NCBI GenBank assembly: GCA_003427395.1
Contig: BFEA01000080.1
Coordinates: 344,637-365,138, forward strand
Reading direction: 5' to 3'
DNA: 20,502 nt
From: Chara braunii
Lineage: Eukaryota > Streptophyta > Charophyceae > Charales > Characeae
Part shown: piece after piece, positions 9,794 through 18,590 of the stretch
How positions within the stretch are numbered: position 1 is the first letter of the stretch
Layout: each line of letters starts with the position of its first letter
The notes under the pieces: model-generated
What the model was told of the DNA's origin: nothing
The model's database searches: none
Seen by the model: only the letters and a program-made list of their open reading frames with translations
Position numbers and translations under genes: made by a program

Positions 9794-9803
9794 GAGAGAG
9801 AGA
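9503..9803. repeat. Purine-rich repeats: GGAGAG/AGTAG/ATTAG blocks then (GA)n
   Basis: Continuing from the pentanucleotide array there is GAGGGGAGGAGAG-type low complexity (9503-9655), AGTAG repeats (about 9658-9682), ATTAG repeats (9687-9706) and a long GA run (9708-9803) with one CAG interruption. Almost the whole stretch is purine on the plus strand. Confidence 0.92.
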
Positions 9804-10597
9804 CGTCAACCCGCCCGCACTGGATCTCTCTGGGTGTGCTGCACCTTGCTGCGCCTGCTGCCGCTATTTGAAAGCTGACACCAATTTTGAATTGCGAGCA
9901 AATATACCCGATTTTGTGGTCAGAGTCGCTCGGTTTTGTTTTCATGAGGTGAACTCCGGAAGCTCTAAAGGTCTGCTGGACCAAAACTTTTCGGGGGTAG
10001 GCAGGCTGGCAGCCCATTTTGTTTTTGTTTGTGGGAAACTGGAATGGTTCAACGTTTATTTTTTTGTTTTAGTTTTTTCCTATTTTGGGGGGTAGGGCGG
10101 GTGCTCTGTGTTGGGTAACCCAGGCCAAGGCCTAATCCACTGGACACCCACCCAGGCCAATGACTCGGGGCCCCACAACTCGCCTGTCGGGTGAGCCAGG
10201 CCAACATGTCACACATCACCCATCCAGTCTGGCTTCACTGCATCCTTCCATGACCCATCCAGCCTTGTGGATCAGGTGGGTGTGGGTGTGGGCACCCGTT
10301 GCTCACCTCTGCAACCTAGGTGGCCCTGAGGGGCCCAAAATGGTGGCCGTGGCCCTGCAAACCGTAAAAATGCTGAGTATGCGGCCAAAGAACCTGGAAC
10401 TAGTCCAATGGTGGGCCTGGAGGGCCTGTGTGGGATCGGTGCATGCCACATACATTCTCTACAGAATAGAGCAACGAGCCCGTTCAATAGAAGCTTGATC
10501 ACATCTAAAGCAACGATATCCATCCAAGCCTTGAATCAAACGAATCATTGACGGAAGCAGCGAATAACAGCACTTATGAAAGTAAAGAGAACAAACT
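9804..10597. other. No gene recognised
   Basis: The stretch includes a T-rich segment (10019-10090) and a GGCC-rich segment (about 10120-10430) in which short words such as CAGGCCAA and GGGGCCC recur. No coding frame has domain support. If the RNR1 gene extends upstream, this may be intron. Confidence 0.5.
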
Positions 10598-11093
10598 GAA
10601 CCACAAAGAACAAGTTGAATAACTCTTAAAAATGAAGAACAAGAAGTGTCTCAGCATCTCCCAGTCTCCGTCCGATTCTTCTTCGAAGAAACTGAAAAAG
10701 AGAGAAAAACAAAGAGCAAGAATAAAAAAACACCAAACGTGGGCCATCGATGTGTTTGAATTCTCTGCGGGACCACCCTCTACTCCACATCAACCCTGCT
10801 CATGGCTGACCCTTTTCTCGACAAGGAATCTTCTCTCCACTCTCTCCAATCGAAGGTTATCTACTCTTCTCTCCTGGCCAGGCCTCCCGGATGCGAACCA
10901 CAAAGAATAAGTTGAATAACACTTAAAAATAAAGATTAAAAAGTATTTCAGTATCTCCCAGTCTCCGTCCGTTTCTTCGTCAGGAGTCTACTCCCTCACA
11001 CTCCACATCAACCCTGCTTATGGCAAGGAATCTTCTCTCGAGTCTCTCCAACCTAAGGTAATCTACTCTTCTCTCCTGGCCAGACCTCCCAGA
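10598..11093. repeat. Direct tandem duplication, period ~297 bp
   Basis: GAACCACAAAGAACAAGTTG at 10598 returns at 10895 with one change. The similarity continues through a TCTCCCAGTCTCCGTCCG segment, CTCCACATCAACCCTGCT, AAGGAATCTTCTCTC and CTACTCTTCTCTCCTGGCCAG. The second copy is about 199 bp because roughly 100 bp found in the first copy (near 10690-10785) is missing. No coding role is evident. Confidence 0.85.
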
Positions 11094-11584
11094 GGCTATG
11101 TGCCAAATTAGTGAAGTCTTGATTGAAGAAGGCTGGTCCCTTGTAGTTTCCGAGTCTCCTTCTTCAATGCAGCTACGGCTGCCAGCCACCAGGTAAGATT
11201 TTCCACCCTCAGGTGTCTTCTCTATGTCACGGGTGTGCCTCCCAGTCCTCCTGTCTGTTACCCTTGCCTTCTGTCTCTCGTAGCTGTCGTGGTCGCCTAC
11301 TACCTCTATGGCTGCATGACCAAGCACTCTGTCTCCACTCCTTGGCAACAGCAGGGTAGCCTGGCACACTACTCGAGCGATGTGCCCAAGCAGAATGTTG
11401 CGATAGCAAAAATATAGTGCTTTGACTAGGTGCTGAACCCTAGCGGCTTGCTGGGTGGCGGCTGCTGGGCTTGGCCCAACCCCCCATCCAGTAGGCCCTG
11501 GATTCGTCTGAAACTTAGTCTGGACTGTCAGATGTGTGTGAAAGGCATTCCACGATTCAGACCCCAAATTTGAATTTCAGGGTC
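11094..11584. other. No supported gene; one unrecognised open frame
   Basis: A minus-strand frame of 195 codons (11567 to 10980) runs through here and into the second copy of the direct duplication. Its product has no motif I recognise, and its end is repeat-derived, so I do not call it a gene. A 60-codon plus-strand frame overlaps it at 11235-11417. The sequence may be transposon-derived. Confidence 0.4.
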
Positions 11585-12196
11585 AAGGTCTCAGGAAGGG
11601 AGGTCGGTCAGTTTCAGAAAAGTCACAGTCGGGTACCTTAGGAGTCAAGTCCAACAGGCACCCGGTAAACAGTCACATCCCAAAGGCAAAAAGTGCATTC
11701 TGTAAGCAAAAGTCACGTCTCATATTGAAAAGTCGTGTCCCACAGGAAAGGACACTTCTCCAGGCAAAGTCGTGTCCTAGAGGCAAGAGTCACATTCCAC
11801 AGTCAAAAGTCATGTTCCATAGATGAAAAGTCGTGACTCAGAGACTCAAGCAGCAGCACACCAATGAAAATTCGGGAAAAGTACCAGGTATGACATTCTG
11901 GAGCAACCAGGCCGTGGGCATGTGGTACCGGGTCCAAGTCAAGCCAAAGGAAGCAGAGGCTGGGACGAGTTGAGGCTCAGTCCAAGTAAGGACTCCCCAG
12001 CCACATTTCACGGAAGATGGCTCATTCGTGAGAAGTGTGGAAGTGCTGTTGAAGCGCTTGTGCAAGTAGCATGCGCACGTGACACCTGCTGGGCAGCGCT
12101 GCATTGAGAGGGAAGGCGGCCATAGCCGCATAAGTTAGTAGTAGGGATAGAGCTAAGTAGCAGCAGTTGTATTCAGAGTCAAGGTTCTCAAGGAGA

Positions 12197-12278
<82 letters not shown>

Positions 12279-12500
12279 TCACCTACCTTAGATGAGGGTG
12301 CTGGTATTGGGTTGCTGAATTCTGCGCTGTTAAGCGCTTGGTGACTGGATCTCTGGAACCGTTTAATGTGATAATTTGTTGGAATTTCTAAGCTGCACAT
12401 ATCTGGACTTTGCATCTCTGGACTCCAGTGTGGATCTCGTGTAATCTCTCAATGTGCGTGTGTGCTCGAGCAGTGAGGCTCAATGCATGTGTGGAATCTG
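11585..12500 (+). repeat. LTR-like promoter module B
   Basis: The module begins with a tandem array of about eleven degenerate 18-27 nt units of the type AAAAGTCRTGTCCCACAGGC (11617-11850). Next come GGAAGTGCTGTTGAAGCGCTTGTGCAAG (near 12038), GGCGGCCATAGCCGCATAAGTTAGTAGTAG (near 12115), a GA microsatellite (12199-12273), and a tail with CTGGATCTCTGGAACCG and TCTAAGCTGCACATATCTGG. Module C at 16690-17760 has the same order: AAAGTC-like units, GGAAATGCTGAGGCACTTGTGC, GCCATAGCTGCGCCAGCTTATGTTAGTAGTAG, a GA patch, CTGATCTCTGGAACTCG and TATAAGCTGCGCTACTTGG. Module C directly follows integrase and chromodomain remains, so both are probably LTRs of one Ty3/gypsy family. Confidence 0.55.
12199..12273. 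repeat. (GA)n microsatellite
   Basis: An uninterrupted GA run inside LTR-like module B, where module C has shorter GA patches (17437-17485). The long Ser-Leu frames across it are artefacts. Confidence 0.95.
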
Positions 12501-13247
12501 TGGTCAAAATTAATTTAAGCAGAACTCTTCTGACTTTTGTCTTCCTGGGTTGGACTGGGGCTGGGTGTTAATGTACCTGGGGTAATAGGCCGACTGGGTG
12601 TCAGTCCTACCGTACTGAGAGCATTTCTCAGTCCTACGACCTGGATGCGACTCAGGGCCTCTTAAATGCGGGCACTTCAACCCGCTTTCTCGAAATAGTG
12701 CTTCATGGGTGATGATGAAAGGAAAGTCTTGTCACACATTTTCACGTACACTGCAGTAGCGGCGCAATTGGTAGTTTGGATAATACAAAGAAAAGTGTCT
12801 CCACACTCTTCACTGTCATGCTGATAAAGTAGAGCATTGTCATTGGTTGTATGAGCACGGTGACATATTCGGTTTGACCACGATTGGGCAACTTCAATGC
12901 GACACTACATGGAATCAAAGTTCAAACCAGTGATCTTGACCATATCCACGGGATATCTTTGCCACTGCAGTTGTGACTGGATGTTGAAAATTGAAGTCGT
13001 ACTGGTCCTGAGACCCACCCCACGCCCGCACAGCTGGGAGTGTTCCACAAATCTCTCCAGCATGGTACACTCACAAGATCACCACAGGCATGGCCACACA
13101 CCCTCTGCAGCCACGTCTGAAGATGCAGCAACTGTCATGCGGATCTGTCTGAGGAGCCTGCTGTAAGCTGTCTAAAATGAATGAGATTCTGGCAAGAATT
13201 GTGTGTTTCACAAGTCCACAGGTCTTGACTGAGTTGGCTGTGTGCAG
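12501..13247. other. No exon recognised; probably RNR1 intron upstream of the first visible exon
   Basis: The sequence ends in the acceptor GTGTGCAG just before the exon at 13248. I looked for an exon encoding the cold-shock-like region that precedes this part of RNR1 in land plants and found none. Frames of 67-89 codons here have no matching motif. Confidence 0.5.
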
Positions 13248-13454
13248 GACACATCGCTTCTGAGTGTGGCATGGGAGATGCTGCTACCTGAGAATAGAGT
13301 CGTGGATCCACAGAACATGGCCGAGCTTCTGTATGCAAATGCTGGACCTGTGGAATGCTACTCTGCTTATCGCCTTCTTGCAGATGATCGTGTTTTCTTC
13401 AAGAAGAAAGTGAAGGGGCCTCCTCCGCAGCATGAGCCACGACCAGCTGCCGTG
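13248..13454 (+). CDS. RNR1: RNR1 exon (69 codons)
   Basis: The acceptor is GTGTGCAG before 13248 and the donor is GTGAGA at 13455; both ends are phase 0. The exon encodes DTSLLSVAWEML through FFKKKVKGPPPQHEPRPAAV. The motif EMLLPENRVVDPQNMAELLY matches the conserved helical region before the linker in plant RNR1. The frame continues open for a few codons into the intron, so the donor is chosen because the joined product (RPAAV to VEEL) agrees with the family. Confidence 0.85.
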
Positions 13455-16400
13455 GTGAGAGAGTTGTCCTTCCCTCCTTGAGGCTTGGTCTTTCACGATG
13501 CCATGCAATGATAAAGTTGGAAACGATGTTCCTTTCTTCCATCCGTTCCTCCGTCATGGTGATTCTATGGCCGTGTTGCTAATATGATATCTGTCCGGTT
13601 CTGTCTCGATGATGCCATCCTGCTGATCTGAGATGAGTCTTGATAGTTTCCTTCAAGGTGTGTGGACTTTGATAGCTAGAGAAAACCGGTTTATATGCTT
13701 GCAACGTTCTTTTTCTGAGTTTTTCACCATTTGTCCCCCTTGTTGCTTGGCCCCTTAGGGTGTAAGGTGGCTTTACAAGAGAGGCTTGTGCCTGAGGGCA
13801 CATACATGGTGCACACTGTGGTTTGATAGGAAAGAAACACCTAAATCCTAAAGTGTTGTTTAAACCACCGGTCGGTCCAAGCCTCTATTTTCCAATTCAC
13901 TGTGTTGGCTGAACCCTTGGAAAAATTAAACGTTGCGGTGGTTTAATTCCGGATGCTCCGCTTGTCCCTTCCCACTGTAGAGACTGGAGAGTGTCGGGTG
14001 TGCCGAAGCAAAACATCAAATGGCTTGGTCAAGTTCCCCTCCTGCTTCACAACTGAGGCAGGTACTTCTGAATGGAAAGGGATGGTCAGTCTACAGGGAA
14101 AAACTAGAAGATTGAAGGTAGCGCTGTCTAGCCTGCCTATTTCCTGATTCAGGCAGGGCATGTAGGATTGGTATGGCTATTGTCATTGTCTTTTTTAAAA
14201 GGGCAGCCTTGATACATCATCTTCAAGCTGACCAGCTCAGGTAAATTCAGTTATCAACTTATCAGTCATCTTATTCCATTGGAATTCCAACTCAGGTCTG
14301 TATTTCAACAGTTCATGCGGTGTACCAACTAAGCTAGGCCAGCTGGTCAGTTGTTGTCCTCCATTTAGTCGGGCATTGGTGTGCAGTGATCATACTTTCT
14401 GTTCATACATCAGTTTTGTATGCATCGAGTTGCGTTGATGGGAATGCTGAATGAGAGGCAAATATCTGGTTTTGTGCTACAGGACAAGCATGGTGCAGTG
14501 TGTTACAGTCCGTGCAAGAGTGATGATGTAGCTTATGCTGACAATGCAGGTTGAGGAGCTAAAACAAAAGATAGCACAGCAGGAAGCCACACTGCGTCAG
14601 CTAAAGCGGTTTGTGGAGGCAGCACAAACTGTTATGAAAATGCCAAGGTCCAATAAACCTGCACCAGAGTTCTGGTTCAATTCTGAGAAGTCGAGGCCAT
14701 GGTGCACCGCTCTTAAGAAATACGCACTGGAAGCAGTTGAGGCCGACCGGGAGAAGAAAACTGCTGAGCAGGTAAGAGACTGTTGTCCACACAACTGCCG
14801 CCTCTGCTTCCCTCCAACTTAACCATGTGAGAGCTTGACAACTCTGCATGTATTGCGCTCTTTGTTTTCCATCCCCCACCTTTTCCTCAAGTTCCTTGCA
14901 TGCCATGTTAACCTTCCATTCCTGAGTCCGTCAGCCATTTGAATGTTCTCAGCAAGATGTGATCACTCACTTTAAGAGTGCAACTTAACCATGGGTGATG
15001 GGTGAGGGGGAGCAGCTTGCACATCTGGTAGGCCACAACTGTAGCCTTCCATTTCAATGAATTTGCTTTTTGATGGATTTTTCGGCTCGGTTGTGTTCCC
15101 CCGGTCTGCCACAGGTCCTTGAAGCACTAGGCTCCCAGCGCACTCCTGCCCATGCAGCAGATGTTCTCATCAAGATGGGAGCTTGGCCAGTGCATGCAAA
15201 CTTGGAACTGCTCAAGTCCAATCTACCTGTGGAATTCCCACCGGAGGTTCTTGAATCGGCTGAGAGGCTGATGTTGCAGCCTGTGCCAGATCCTGATAAG
15301 GTAAGCTGACTGCTGGATGGAGTCTTACCCTCTACTGGTAGAAACCTGGTGGAAGGGAGCTAGTTGGATTTCTCTGATGTGGCGGATGTCAATGGGACAA
15401 ATGCTTGGAGGTCAATTGGACTGTCAACAACACACATGCTTTTTGAAGATGGGTCTAAGTTCTCCAAACTCAATGGGATTCAGTTCCTTCTCACAAAATG
15501 AGCCATCCTGGACCGTTGTTTACTGTAATAAACCCAACAATCGCGAGAAGCTTCCACAACAGGAACATGCATGTAGTCTCAATGCACTCAACATGGAACC
15601 AACGACAATGCAAAATAAGTCGTGAAACATTCAGTGATGTCCCAGAATAGGCAGCCAGAAAGCAGAAGCGATACAAGGTAGGAAGCAGTAGAGAGGAGGA
15701 GGATAGATTCATTAATAACCAGTAATACAATTGAAACAGCTCTCCAGTTCCCCCTCCTCCTCCAGGACCTTCTCCCACTAATGGCCACCTCAGCGTTCGA
15801 TCCTCCTGAATACACTGATGGAGTCTCTCAGCAGGTGCCAGTCAAGGGTAAGTACAACGTTGTTGCTGACGCATTAAGTCGAAGATCTGACTTTTTCGGT
15901 GTCGTTGTAACATACTTAGATATGGGCACCGACTTGCAAGATAAGATTAGGAATGCATATTCCACGGATCCTGTCTATGGCGCTATGATTAAACGTGTGC
16001 AAGAAGCGCCACAAGAGTTTCCTAACTACCGAGTTACACAGGGACTGTTGTTTGAACAAACAGACGTGCATGACAGGCTTTGCGTTCCAAATGTGGAAGA
16101 GATCAAAAGCTTGATCTTGGGGGAATGCCATGATACTGAAGGCCATTTCAGCTGGAAGAAGACTTATGCAAGCTTGTTGCGTTCCTACACATGGCCTCGT
16201 ATGAAAGCCGACTGCATCGCTTATGTGCAAGGTTGTCAGATATGCCAAAGAAACAAGAGCACAACGCAACCTCCCCTTGGACTACTAAAGCCCTTGCCAA
16301 TTCCAACAGGTCCAGGAGACTCCGTATCGATTGATTTTATGGATACCAAGGTGAAGAGCAGGAATGGAAAGACGCAAGTTATGGTCATTGTTGACAAATT

Positions 16401-18528
16401 TAGTAAGTATGTTGTATTTGTAGCAAATATGACGTGGATAAGATTGTTGCTGAAAGCACTTTCCAAACCGGACGAAGAGGCAGACCCCAGCGACAATATA
16501 AAGTAAGATTCGCCTATCAAGACCCAAGTGAAGATCGCTGGTTTACAAGAGAAAATTTACTTGATTCTGTATCTCATATCATATCTGCATATGAGAGAGC
16601 TAAGAGAGGAATAAGTATTATTGATAGATGAAGGTTTTCTCAGAGGACTTCGAATCTAGGCCGGCGAGAGTAAAAGGGCCTTTACCCGGTTCAGCCCCTG
16701 CTCGACGAAAGCAGCATATTGGGGTCCCTCGCCCAGAGCCCGATTCGTGAAAGCAGATCAAAAGGCATGTTCTCTGGGTCAAAGGTCACATCCTAGTTAA
16801 AGCAAAAGACATTGTCAAAGGTCACAGTTGTGCCCCTCGACGAACAGTTGGGGTGTGCAAGTCATACAGAGATGTGTCTGTACGTGCAGTCAATGTGTCT
16901 ATTCGTGCAGTAAAGGTTTCTGTTCGTACAAAAGATGTGTCTGTCTAAAAAGAAGTCAAACAGATAAGTCCCAGTTCAGATTCCAGTCAAAGGGAAAGTC
17001 TAGATACAGATAGGCAGTCCGAAATTGAGGCCTACAGGCCGCAGCAGCAGCAGCCCTTGAAGGAAAAGGGTCTGGGACACATTCCACAGAGGCTGGGACT
17101 GGGAAAGGACCCAAGACAGACAGAATTCAGGCCTCGTTTGGGGAGGCCAGCACTATAAGAAATGAGACTGCCTCCCCACAAGGCAGATTCCCATAGGCAT
17201 TGATGCGTGGAAATGCTGAGGCACTTGTGCTCTATAGTGCTGGGAGAGGCGCTGACTGAAGGAGAGGTGCGCCAGGAAGAAGGGAGGCTGGGCACTGGCT
17301 GCAGAGAAGCCATAGCTGCGCCAGCTTATGTTAGTAGTAGAGAGTTAGTAAGTAGGATATCACTGAGTAACATTCAAAGTAGATCTTCGTAGGTGAGAGT
17401 GTGCATGCAGAGTGAAGTGAGAGAACGAAGACATAGTTCTAGAGAGAGAGAGAAGAGATCAAGAGAGAGAGAAGACAGGAAGTGAGTCTGGATATGGTGT
17501 ACACTTACCTGTTAGCGCCACATCTGTAATCTGAAGAAGGATGTTGGCTGAGCCAGATCCCATGCTGTTATATGACGAGGGAGACTTACCTCTTGTTGGC
17601 GCTGATCTCTGGAACTCGTGATACTCTTTGTATTAAGTGACATTGATAATATAAGCTGCGCTACTTGGTTCTTATCTCATCTCAATCTGGTTTTGTGTGA
17701 AGCCATTTTGTACGTGCGATGACATGTTTTCATGTGGAATGATGCTCTCAAGCAAGCTGTGAAGAGTCAGGTTCCTTGCACTATTTGTGTTTCAGAAACA
17801 AACGGTCCATATTGGGAGAAATGAAAATGTTAAAAGTAATATATGCACATCCCAAGATTAATCCTAAACGAAAAAGAAATCATAAGTATGTAGAAAAGTC
17901 TATCAGCTGTCCTTCGGGACATCGATTAAAATTGGGGTGATATAGAGAAGATGAGCATGGCCCCTGTGCAAGGATGACACATTAAAAAAAAAAAAAAAAC
18001 CTAAAAGAAAAAAGAAAAGTCTATCAGCAAAGGAGTGACTGCAATGCCCGGTTGTTGCTCCTAATTGCTCCTAATTGGGAACAGTTCAAACAGGTGATTA
18101 ATGCATTGTGACTCACCACCACATTAAAAGACAGCAGCACATCCAGGACAGCATAAAAGGAACAGTGAGTGTGTGAGTGGGTGGGTGGGCAGGTGGGTGG
18201 CTGGGTGAGTGGGTGGGTGAGTGGGCGCTTTGGGTTCGTGCGTGCGTGAGACAGTTGAGTGAGTGAGTGTGTTTGTTTGTGTGTGTATGTGTGTGCATGT
18301 GCACCTTGCATACATGTTGTATGTTTGCTAAACACAACTCCGCTACAAGTGTCATTGCGGCAAGTGTGTCATTGCAGAAATTCACAAGGAGGTTTATCCT
18401 TGACAGTCTGCCTGGGATATGCTTGGCTGATGGATAAGGGATCACCACCTTGCCCACAATTAGTCATACCCTTTGAGAAAAGTGGTCTACGTTTCTCGTC
18501 CAACCTAGCAATCCCAGCATGCCCACGT

Positions 18529-18590
<62 letters not shown>

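Noticed and set aside
10980-11567. Minus-strand open frame of 195 codons
   Set aside because: Its product has no motif I recognise, its 3' part is the second copy of a direct duplication, and a plus-strand frame overlaps it. Kept only as a note.
12897-13166. Candidate upstream RNR1 exon just before 13248
   Set aside because: None of the frames encodes the expected cold-shock-like or linker motifs, and no donor in a matching phase was convincing.
14281-14343. A functional tRNA-Phe gene
   Set aside because: Acceptor stem cannot form, the anticodon stem is imperfect and the B box is degenerate.
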